Part shown: positions 58,852 through 64,000 of the stretch, one piece after another
How the letters are laid out: every line of letters begins with the position of its first letter
Numbering within the stretch: the stretch's first letter is position 1
NCBI GenBank assembly: GCA_940671915.1
Contig: CALNVZ010000174.1
Coordinates: 24,099,441 to 24,163,440, forward strand
Reading direction: 5' to 3'
Source: Paracentrotus lividus
Taxonomy: Eukaryota; Echinodermata; Echinoidea; Camarodonta; Echinidae
DNA: 64,000 nt
The notes under the pieces: generated by a model
Told to the model about the DNA's origin: nothing
Databases searched by the model: none
The model's input: the letters and a program-made list of their open reading frames with translations, nothing else
Translations under genes and position numbers: made by a program

Positions 58852-61800
58852 TCATTCCAGAATCAGGAATGTCTATGACAAGATTATTTTGCATGCTGGA
58901 TAGGACAACATGAAAAATCTGAATGCATGGCGAATATTGATGTTTAAAATAAAAATCTCCTCAATAGGAATATTATTATGTCCTGTTATCATGCAAACTT
59001 CATTCACACTCTTCACACAAAAACTGCAATGTTAAATTCTACATCACATCACCCCTAAACTCACATCGGTCTTGCCATGAATACTCTGGTTTCACATGTG
59101 AAACAGGCATGTACAAATCAATGAAAGAAAAAGATCAAGCCATGCACATATGCAACATAAAAGTTAATCATGAATCTATTGTAAGACACATCACTGTAAT
59201 ACCCCAACCTTGATTCTTTACAAATATTCTCCTACAAAGGTTTTCTAATAACAGATAAAACCACCAGACAAATATGTGGTAGATAACAAAACTAATGACC
59301 TTGATACCTATTAAAGCAAAACATACAATAGTCAAGGATGTGATGGTTGGTTTCAACAAAAATTACAAATACATGACAGGGTTGCTGAACAATTTCAAGG
59401 ACAAATGTTAAAGTTAAAAACAGATATAGGATAAAATTCATAGCAAAGGCAGGCCTTGTTTAATAAAACGTGCATTAGACTAATTAAATTATTATGTACT
59501 ATTATTATTTGCCATTCATGCTATCAATATCACTTTTCACAGAAATTTCCAAAGTACTTTTTTATTCAATATATACTTCAGTAACCAAACTGTACAATTT
59601 ATTTTACACTAATGTAAACAAAAGATATTTCTTGACTATCATTCCTGTTATTACTATAGTATGCCTGAGATAAGACTCTATGGCTCGTATTCTGAACCAA
59701 ACTTTGTATGAGTTAGAATTTTGTACGGTGCTATTGTTGTCTGATGCTCATACAAAAGGATAGCACAGTAGTAACACACAAACTTTCGAATAATACTGTC
59801 TATGGTTTAGAATATGGGCGAATTAATTTTCCATATCCCTAAATGATCCTAGTAGGAACTATTTAAAATAGATTGGTAACGATAATTTGTGTAATTCAAA
59901 TTACTAAACTTTCATTTACATTATGTTCACCAACATATACTAAATATCATAACATTTATTGACACATGTATTGATAAAGAAGTACAAGGCTTACCCTATG
60001 TTTCTTGAGCAGAGATTCAGCGCTGGCTTCATCCCTTCCTACATCCTCGCTGGAAACCAGACGAAGGGTATCCAACATCCAGGTATCAACATCATCGGCA
60101 TCGGCAAAGAACTGTCCAAGATCAAGAGAGAAAATTTGGTATAATCACAAAGGGGTTTGAATACTGGACTAGACTAAATTGCAACTTGGAATCTCTAGAG
60201 ATGCGGAGATGTCTCCTTCGGGAGAGACTGCCATTACTGATCAGGCGCGGCTACCCCTCTGATAAGATACCCCCTTTATGTTCACATCCTCACAGTTTCA
60301 CTTAGAATAACAATGCATCTTCAATTTTAAAAGGATGATATTTTTTTCTTTCTCCCTTTCATATTTACATCTTAAGTTATTAACATCTGATTACACATAC
60401 TTACATGGCATTGTCATGTTTTATCATACATGAATATGCCATGGTGATTTGTGTTACAAATGAGCAAATATTTTTTTTTCAGTTTTATGTTTTATGAGGC
60501 CTTCAATTATTTCAAAACATTATAGATAATTATATAATAGTGACTGGCCTTGAGGGAGATACCGCAGATATTTCCCAAACAAGTCTCATATTGCCTCGAG
60601 TCGAAGACGAGGGCAATTGGGTCTTGTGAGGGAAATATAGGAGGTATCTCCCGAAGGTAAAGCCAGTCAATATTATTATCATTACCTGTTAACTTCAATT
60701 AGCCCCATTTTAAAGAGAATAAAATAAGTTTACTTGATTTAAACTGGGCATTTGTAGTGGGACTTAAATGCTTAAATGCTTCTGTGCGTATCCATTGTCT
60801 TACTCTTTGTTAACGCGCATCATTACAATTACGCGTAGGACCCCCGACCAGACAAAATATGGATATACGGACCGGCAATTTTTGTACACAACCCAATAGG
60901 GAATCACGGAGGAGGGGAGTATGGATATTACAGCCCGTTGTGGTACAACTTATCCATTGTGACGTATTTTTGTTGACCAGATCAATTAGGCAGACAAAAT
61001 ACGCGCTTATATCTTGTCTCCAAAACGCCTCATACAGGTAATAGTTTACCCCACATCAGGCCGGGGGGGGGGGGGGGGGGGGGGGGGTTGAATCAACCCC
61101 CCTCGACTTTTTCCGCGACCATACCGCCGCGCGAAATTTTTTTACCGCGCTGCTCGATGACTTTTTACTTTCAAGTCTTGCGCATCTTTTGAAACCATTT
61201 ATGCGAAATCGGGCATACGGTTACGACGCTGCACGATTTTCAAAAATTCGTCAGACCGAAAACCACTCAAAAACGTGATTTTGCGTACAAAGTCAATGCA
61301 AATAGAGTTTTCTCACCTAATTCACATAGGTATGATTATTTTCACTTTCATTTGCTAAAATGAATTTATTTTAGCATAATTATGCTTCAAATGATTGTGC
61401 AATCATATTTGTGACCAAAAAACAAAGAAAGACAAAAGGTCGAAAACAAGAAATACATAAGAAATTCGAAAACAATAAAATACATAAGAAAATGATTTCG
61501 ATACTGAATTTTTTTTCAAGTGCAATTGTTGGGAACGCTACAAGAATATTTAGACCAAATTTAGCATTCTAGGAGCTTTATTTAGTAAATTAGAGCAAAA
61601 AGTATGAGTTATGCATAAATGAGCATAATTAATTAATATAAATAAAATCACACTATTTCAGGAAAATTAATTGTACTAACTTGTAGATTACATCGCACGC
61701 TACATTGTGCAAATTTTCGCGGCGCTCGCGCGATCGGCGGCGACGAATCTCATGGGGGGGTTGAATCAACCCCCCCCCCCCAGCTATAGGAGAGCCAAAA

Positions 61801-62760
61801 AACCCGGCCTGATTAGGGTTAAGATTGTATGAGGCATATATGAGGTGAAAAGGCACAAAATACAGAGCGTATGAAGATGGATAAAATCATTTATAATTGA
61901 GTGCGAAATGGACGTTGTCCCAAAGGTGATTTATCCTCATTCGTAAGTAAGCAAAACTAATTTCAAATCAAGAATTTGATGATGAATTCATTGTAAAGAA
62001 GGGGAGACATGTCCTTACCTGGTAGAGATCAACAGCTTCCAGGAGACGAGCTTTCCTCTGATCAGCCTGCTCCTGCAGTCTCTGCCACATGTTCTGGACA
62101 TTCGTGATGCGGTCCTGAATCTTTGGTGCTCCAAAGTGCTCCTCGGCGATCAGGTCCTCGCCCACCCGGATGTTGCTCTCCAGCTGTGCATGACGACCCG
62201 ATTTCTCTGTCTCCAAAGTCTGCAAGACATAGGTTAGGAAAGTTAGGATAAAAGGGTTTCCTAGTTTTGTACCCAAGTCAAATGGCCAAATGAATAAAAT
62301 CTTGGCGATTCAGGGAAATTAAACTGTTGGATTGATATATCGATGGTCTTACTGAAGTGACTAAAATGGTAAGTTGTACACATGACACAACTTCTCAATA
62401 ATCATCAATCAATGCAGTAAAGATTGATATTTATTTGTTGTTTTTTAATATTTCTTTCATCAATTAAAGGCTGTTATGCAGTATCCTTATCCAAGTAAAA
62501 TACACATAAGATCACCTTGTGTTTGTTGAGTAGGAGTTTGACGGTGGTGAGATCGTGTCCGATATCTGTTGATGATACGATCTGCTGTTTCTCCTTGATC
62601 CAGTTCTCGTCGTCGGCAAGATCCCAGAAGAACTGCCAGAGACGGAGAGACTCGTCCAGCCGGTCGCGCCGGAGACGGGCAAGTTCCTGTAGCTCATGAT
62701 AGCGCTCTTCCAGGTGGTTCATGCGGCTTCCGACAATCTCTGGATCTACAGGTAGGTACC
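36359..62760 (-). CDS. SPTBN: Beta-spectrin, 29 exons, partial (5' end outside window)
   Basis: Beta-spectrin cross-links actin with alpha-spectrin under the plasma membrane and binds ankyrin. Twenty-nine exons on the minus strand join in one frame to give 1750 residues plus stop (local numbering from the first full codon at the 62760 end). The order follows human SPTBN1 throughout: end of repeat 4 ([17 protein letters not shown]), repeats 5-13, the ankyrin-binding repeats 14-15 (local about 1064-1257), repeat 16, the partial repeat 17 that pairs with alpha-spectrin ([17 protein letters not shown], local 1414-1479), a charged linker, the PH domain (about 1603-1713) and the basic end [11 protein letters not shown]. 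The extra length typical of beta-heavy spectrin is not seen. CH1-CH2 and the first repeats must lie beyond 64000. Vertebrate SPTB paralogues cannot be distinguished for an invertebrate single-type gene. Confidence 0.95.
36605..36880. repeat. Tandem repeat, 121-bp unit, 2.3 copies
   Basis: TACCCAC recurs at 36605 and 36726 and TACCGAC at 36847. The units are almost identical and A-rich (GGAAAGACATAAAGTGAAAA in both). Confidence 0.95.
37035..37213. mobile_element. Small MITE with CAGGGGCCGCG termini
   Basis: A perfect 11-bp terminal inverted repeat CAGGGGCCGCG / CGCGGCCCCTG bounds 179 bp, flanked by TATATA-like sequence. The CAGGGG start is typical of hAT-type elements, but an 8-bp duplication is not exact. 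Confidence 0.6.
37844..38017 (-). CDS. SPTBN: Beta-spectrin exon w28 (PH core)
   Basis: Local 1625-1681. [20 protein letters not shown] and TKKKNVFRL match human [22 protein letters not shown] and KKKKHVFKL. Confidence 0.96.
38503..38739 (-). CDS. SPTBN: Beta-spectrin exon w27 (linker, PH start)
   Basis: Local 1545-1623. An acidic, Glu/Ala/Gly-rich linker with [17 protein letters not shown], then [20 protein letters not shown], the first strand of the PH domain (human [20 protein letters not shown]). Donor GTCAGT. Confidence 0.95.
39337..39533 (-). CDS. SPTBN: Beta-spectrin exon w26 (charged linker)
   Basis: Local 1480-1544. [20 protein letters not shown], then a Lys/Glu/Gln-rich helix ([20 protein letters not shown]), as in the human LELKERQRREEEERKRR linker. 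Phase 0 at its 5' side. Confidence 0.95.
39534..42455 (-). other. Beta-spectrin intron w25 (2.9 kb)
   Basis: The longest beta-spectrin intron in the window. It holds the candidate microexon 41712-41738. A plus-strand open frame at 39929-40168 (80 codons, starting TTG, ending KKGNVI) has no recognised domain. The rest is AT-rich, with a short (TA)n near 40201-40212. Confidence 0.7.
41712..41738 (-). CDS. SPTBN: Candidate 27-nt alternative microexon of beta-spectrin
   Basis: On the minus strand, acceptor AATTATCTCAG is followed by 27 nt encoding KQPVLRPSP and then a strong donor GTAAGTATT. Both neighbouring exons meet at phase 0 (KLTT before, FELREL after), so inclusion adds exactly nine residues between the tetramerisation repeat and the linker without a frameshift. 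The constitutive junction without it matches human beta-spectrin. Its use is inferred, with no transcript evidence. Confidence 0.6.
42456..42560 (-). CDS. SPTBN: Beta-spectrin exon w25 (repeat 17, tetramerisation)
   Basis: Local 1445-1479. [20 protein letters not shown] then [11 protein letters not shown], almost identical to the second helix of the human partial repeat that binds alpha-spectrin. Confidence 0.97.
42631..42757. mobile_element. Short MITE, AGGGTGATTCACT termini
   Basis: AGGGTGATTCACT (about 42632) and AGTGAATCACCCT (42745-42757) are perfect 13-bp inverse ends. The inner blocks ATCCCAACTGGGAT and CAGTTGGGACTGAT are related in inverse. Confidence 0.8.
43080..43171 (-). CDS. SPTBN: Beta-spectrin exon w24 (repeat 17 first helix)
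   Basis: Local 1415-1444. [20 protein letters not shown] matches human LEVHQFSRDASVAEAWLLGQ. Confidence 0.96.
43719..43803 (-). CDS. SPTBN: Beta-spectrin exon w23 (repeat 16 end)
   Basis: Local 1386-1413, [20 protein letters not shown] and RWEYLQL (human KWEDRWEWLRL). The split Ile1414 joins exon w24. Confidence 0.94.
44288..44426 (-). CDS. SPTBN: Beta-spectrin exon w22 (repeat 16)
   Basis: Local 1340-1385. [20 protein letters not shown] matches human DVSSVELLMNNHQGIKAEID, then ARDHYASKD. Confidence 0.96.
44883..45127 (-). CDS. SPTBN: Beta-spectrin exon w21 (repeats 15-16)
   Basis: Local 1258-1338. [16 protein letters not shown], then [20 protein letters not shown] (human DKFRFFSMVRDLMLWMEDV). 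Confidence 0.96.
45530..45640 (-). CDS. SPTBN: Beta-spectrin exon w20 (repeat 15)
   Basis: Local 1221-1257, [20 protein letters not shown] (human PEELGRDQNTVETLQRMH). Part of the ankyrin-binding region by homology. Confidence 0.95.
45686..45966 (+). mobile_element. tRNA-derived SINE
   Basis: The head has a pol III A-box-like TGGTGTAGTGACTC (about 45693) and a perfect B box GGTTCGAATCC (45732-45742), in a tRNA-like context with GTGGGTTCGAATCCTACTC. A non-tRNA body of about 200 bp follows and ends in a TTATTATTGTT-type tail. Inserted in the intron between w19 and w20, antisense to spectrin. The anticodon arm is degenerate, so it is not a tRNA gene. Confidence 0.82.
46165..46233 (-). CDS. SPTBN: Beta-spectrin exon w19 (repeat 15 start)
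   Basis: Local 1198-1220, a 23-residue exon. [20 protein letters not shown] matches human [19 protein letters not shown]. Confidence 0.95.
46606..46800 (-). CDS. SPTBN: Beta-spectrin exon w18 (repeat 14)
   Basis: Local 1133-1197. [20 protein letters not shown] and [14 protein letters not shown] are highly conserved. Repeats 14-15 bind ankyrin ZU5 domains. Confidence 0.97.
47225..47429 (-). CDS. SPTBN: Beta-spectrin exon w17 (repeats 13-14)
   Basis: Local 1065-1132. [17 protein letters not shown] and [18 protein letters not shown] are near-identical to human SPTBN1. Confidence 0.97.
47430..48290 (-). other. Beta-spectrin intron w16
   Basis: A poly-T run at 48152-48171 and a TTTCACCAAGTTG-type repeat fragment near 47757. 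No other element. Confidence 0.55.
48291..48499 (-). CDS. SPTBN: Beta-spectrin exon w16 (repeats 12-13)
   Basis: Local 995-1063. [20 protein letters not shown] matches human [20 protein letters not shown]. The donor GTGTGT is weaker than most here. Confidence 0.97.
48917..49207 (-). CDS. SPTBN: Beta-spectrin exon w15 (repeats 11-12)
   Basis: Local 898-994, [20 protein letters not shown] (human ILWVGERMPLATSTDHGHNLQ) through DSTKAQQ. Confidence 0.96.
49567..49788 (-). CDS. SPTBN: Beta-spectrin exon w14 (repeat 11)
   Basis: Local 824-897. A spectrin three-helix segment, [20 protein letters not shown] to [15 protein letters not shown]. Less conserved than its neighbours. Confidence 0.94.
50227..50490 (-). 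CDS. SPTBN: Beta-spectrin exon w13 (repeat 10)
   Basis: Local 736-823, [20 protein letters not shown] and [11 protein letters not shown] (human ISEKPETEAVVKEKL, TSVNILLKKQQ). Confidence 0.96.
50929..51166 (-). CDS. SPTBN: Beta-spectrin exon w12 (repeats 9-10)
   Basis: Local 657-735. [20 protein letters not shown] and [20 protein letters not shown] match human LKDNRDLQKFLQDCQELSLW and LHSKWLKHQAFMAELASNKE. Confidence 0.96.
51635..51842 (-). mobile_element. Possible retroposon fragment with (AAG)n tail
   Basis: In the intron between w11 and w12. On the minus strand it ends in an AAGAAGAAG tail, and its complement has CCAGTCCAGCGTTGGACAAAGG, a sort of sequence seen in invertebrate retroposons. 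Family not identified. Confidence 0.35.
51870..52022. repeat. Repeat fragment abutting the w11 donor
   Basis: The stretch ending TCATGAAACGCCCCCC resembles echinoderm MITE ends (inverse-like GCATTTTATGAAACAAATAA at its left). It stops only a few bases from the exon w11 splice donor. Confidence 0.4.
52030..52202 (-). CDS. SPTBN: Beta-spectrin exon w11 (repeat 9)
   Basis: Local 599-655, [20 protein letters not shown] to [14 protein letters not shown]. The split Arg656 joins w12 (human DSIDDRHRKN). Confidence 0.95.
52668..52835 (-). CDS. SPTBN: Beta-spectrin exon w10 (repeats 8-9)
   Basis: Local 543-598. [20 protein letters not shown] matches human RLQALDTGWNELHKMWENRQ. Confidence 0.97.
53195..53470 (-). 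CDS. SPTBN: Beta-spectrin exon w9 (repeat 8)
   Basis: Local 451-542. [20 protein letters not shown] and [13 protein letters not shown] are conserved with human ([33 protein letters not shown]). Confidence 0.97.
53830..53946 (-). CDS. SPTBN: Beta-spectrin exon w8 (repeat 7 end)
   Basis: Local 412-450, [20 protein letters not shown] to VVWLELKEL. 39 residues, phase 0 on both sides. Confidence 0.94.
54318..54543 (-). CDS. SPTBN: Beta-spectrin exon w7 (repeats 6-7)
   Basis: Local 337-411. [20 protein letters not shown] and [20 protein letters not shown] match human QNYHLECNETKSWIREKTKV and LGNDLAGVMALQRKLTGMER. Confidence 0.97.
54998..55200 (-). CDS. SPTBN: Beta-spectrin exon w6 (repeat 6)
   Basis: Local 269-335, [20 protein letters not shown] and [20 protein letters not shown] (human VAVVNQIARQLMHSGHPSEK). 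Confidence 0.96.
55557..56513. mobile_element. Non-autonomous hAT-like element, ~0.96 kb
   Basis: Terminal inverted repeats CAGAGCTGCCAACC / GGTTGGCAGCTCTG, with CTGTAAATCC present on both sides as a target-site duplication (8-10 bp, overlapping the ends). The interior is CpG-richer than the intron, with TCTTACGCAGTAAGAATTTC and a near-copy TCTTACGCGGTAAGAATTTC about 235 bp apart. No transposase is recognised. It lies in the intron between w5 and w6. Confidence 0.85.
56671..56835 (-). CDS. SPTBN: Beta-spectrin exon w5 (repeats 5-6)
   Basis: Local 214-268, [20 protein letters not shown] and [14 protein letters not shown] (human RYKEVAELTRLRKQALQDTL, FSEADACELWIDEK). Confidence 0.96.
57090..57285. 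repeat. A-rich simple sequence (AATA)n
   Basis: Imperfect AAATA and AATA runs with a C-rich leader (CCCCCCGCCCCC near 57105). Confidence 0.9.
57438..57515 (-). CDS. SPTBN: Beta-spectrin exon w4 (repeat 5)
   Basis: Local 188-213, [26 protein letters not shown]. 26 residues, phase 0 both sides. Confidence 0.93.
57516..59994 (-). other. Beta-spectrin intron w3 (2.5 kb)
   Basis: AT-rich with a poly-T run of about 43 at 58806-58848 and a MITE at 59680-59818. No exon found in between. Confidence 0.7.
59680..59818. mobile_element. Short MITE, GGCTCGTATTCTGAACC termini
   Basis: GGCTCGTATTCTGAACCAAA is the approximate inverse of TATGGTTTAGAATATGGGCG. The same terminal style as 5944-6272 and 31497-31800. 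Confidence 0.7.
59995..60111 (-). CDS. SPTBN: Beta-spectrin exon w3 (repeats 4-5)
   Basis: Local 149-187. [39 protein letters not shown] (human FQADADDIDAWMLDILKIVS). 39 residues, phase 0. Confidence 0.97.
60534..60675. mobile_element. Hairpin MITE, TAGTGACTGGC termini
   Basis: AGTGACTGGCCTTGAGGGAG and its approximate inverse CTCCCGAAGGTAAAGCCAGT lie at the ends. The inner arms (GGGAAATAT and ATATTTCCC types) pair around a central TCGAGTCGAAGACGAGG. Confidence 0.8.
61057..61811. mobile_element. Non-autonomous element with CAGGCCGGG termini
   Basis: ATCAGGCCGGG and CCCGGCCTGAT are inverse ends. Just inside each lies a GGGGGTTGAATCAACCCCC near-palindrome (about 61082-61102 and 61754-61779), next to CG-rich TTCCGCG / CGCGGCG words. 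The poly-G of about 30 at 61063-61087 is probably length-unstable. No ORF. In the intron between w2 and w3. Confidence 0.75.
62019..62219 (-). CDS. SPTBN: Beta-spectrin exon w2 (repeat 4)
   Basis: Local 82-148. [34 protein letters not shown] (human EDMIAEEHFGSEKI) through [10 protein letters not shown]. Phase 0 both sides. Confidence 0.97.
62516..62760 (-). CDS. SPTBN: Beta-spectrin exon w1 (first visible exon)
   Basis: Two bases of a split codon, then local 1-81: [20 protein letters not shown] and [20 protein letters not shown] to VKLLLNKHK. Helix C of one repeat and helices A-B of the next (human RRLWRFYWDMAEEEGWIREK). Acceptor CTGTTTTCAG, donor GTGATC. Confidence 0.95.
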
Positions 62761-64000
62761 CTGAAAACAGCAATGGAAATGAAAACATCTTTGGAGGTTT
62801 TTAAAATTACAATTTAACATGGCAAGTGCCAATTTTCATTGAATGCATCTTAATTTTACGTATATTTGTCTTACATTTAACTCTATGCAAATAAATGGTG
62901 TGGTTTATGTATGTACAGTGTTTCAAAAATGCATGATTGTTTGATGATGATGATGACATTATTATTGCGTGATTCAAATGCATAACTTTCATATAATATA
63001 ATTTTTTCTCAGTAAAACAAAACTTACGAATTTCCTAATTCTTAATTACAATTGATATGCTTTAATCCATTGCATAAAGAACATTATCATTGGTTAGATG
63101 AGACAGTCTATAACCATTCTGTTACCTGTGCAAATTTGCTGAAACAAAAGGAAAGCAACATATAGCCAAGAAAATTTGGATTTCTGAACAAAAGTATATT
63201 TTATATTAGAGAAACAATTATTGGGGATCAATATGTATAACTACCAAGGAAAATGACATTATGTGCTTAAGACTGTAACCTTCTTTGGTCAGTAAGGATG
63301 CTTTAAGAGTACATGTGTATGCTGAAAAAGACAAGGACAACTTCTCATACAGAATGGGATATCATCACATGAAAATAGTATCAAGTACTTCATATAAATA
63401 TTTATTTTTACAAGTCCTTACTTTATTAGCTTAATATTTTTCTTTGAGACGTTTATGTTTTCACACAGAAGTCAGCACACAACAACCTTGAGTACAGTGT
63501 ATTTTGTAAATTTCAGACACATTTAATCTGGACACTAATCCACCGGATAAACCAAGTGCTAATTGTATATATCCTGTCATTAGTACTAAATGCTAAGAGG
63601 ATCAATTAGTTCCTTGCTGTAAGCTTGAAACTAGAGGACCCCACATGCTCCTTGAATAAGTGATACAACTTTCCATGTTCTCAGACATACATCAAATTTT
63701 CATAATGTTTTTATATAATTAACCAAAGTTCAAGATTACGATATTTTTCTCTTTTTTTATTATGAATTAGGCAAGTAAAAAGAGTGAATTGATGGCATGA
63801 TATTCATTTCCACTTCATTCAAACAGAAGCACAGCAGGATTGGTTTCTTATAATGCATTCATGAGAAAACATGATATCTATGGAGTATTCAACTAACCAA
63901 CCCAATGCAACTCATACATATACATACAAGATGTTTATGTGTGATACTTCATATATCATGTCTATTAATACATATTATATATCTCATTTTAAGAATCTTT
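62761..64000 (-). other. Beta-spectrin intron (5' part outside window)
   Basis: AT-rich with no exon of the expected repeat 3-4 sequence and no recognised element. Confidence 0.65.

Overview
The window is AT-rich animal genomic DNA with small exons, GT-AG introns and many short transposon remnants. It probably comes from an echinoderm such as a sea urchin. I infer this from the tRNA-derived SINE with a TTATTATTGTT-like tail, the frequent TACATGTA and TAGGCCTA words, the many foldback and MITE elements, and two proteins that resemble vertebrate orthologues without being vertebrate. The species cannot be fixed from the window.

There are two protein-coding genes in convergent (tail-to-tail) orientation. 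On the + strand, 10718-28307, is a complete CoREST (RCOR) gene of 12 coding exons. All splice phases agree and give a 547-residue protein: ELM2, SANT1, a GATA-like C2-C2 zinc finger, the LSD1-binding linker, SANT2 and a Pro-rich tail. CoREST bridges the histone demethylase LSD1 and HDAC1/2 to chromatin. On the - strand, from beyond 64000 down to 36359, is the 3' three quarters of a conventional beta-spectrin gene. I place 29 constitutive exons with no gap, encoding 1750 residues from late spectrin repeat 4 through repeat 17 (ankyrin-binding and tetramerisation regions), then the linker, the PH domain and a basic C-terminus. The actin-binding CH domains and first repeats lie outside the window. 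A 27-nt phase-0 candidate microexon (41712-41738) sits in the intron between the tetramerisation repeat and the linker.

Layout: 1-10300 is intergenic and packed with foldback and mariner-like elements, microsatellites, a 16-bp minisatellite and one degenerate ORF. 10330-10717 is the probable CoREST promoter and 5'UTR. CoREST introns 2 and 3 (6.3 and 4.1 kb) hold repeats, including an element with perfect DR1 nuclear-receptor motifs and a mariner-like element nested in a long-inverted-repeat element. 28308-36358 lies between the two stop codons and probably consists mostly of the two long 3'UTRs, with MITEs at 31.5-32.1 kb. From 36359 to the end are beta-spectrin exons and introns with scattered MITEs, one SINE and two larger non-autonomous elements. 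No CRISPR, operon or complete rRNA/tRNA gene was seen, and no intact transposase or reverse transcriptase.

Most worth checking: the GATA-like finger in CoREST, the beta-spectrin microexon, and the DR1-bearing intronic repeat.
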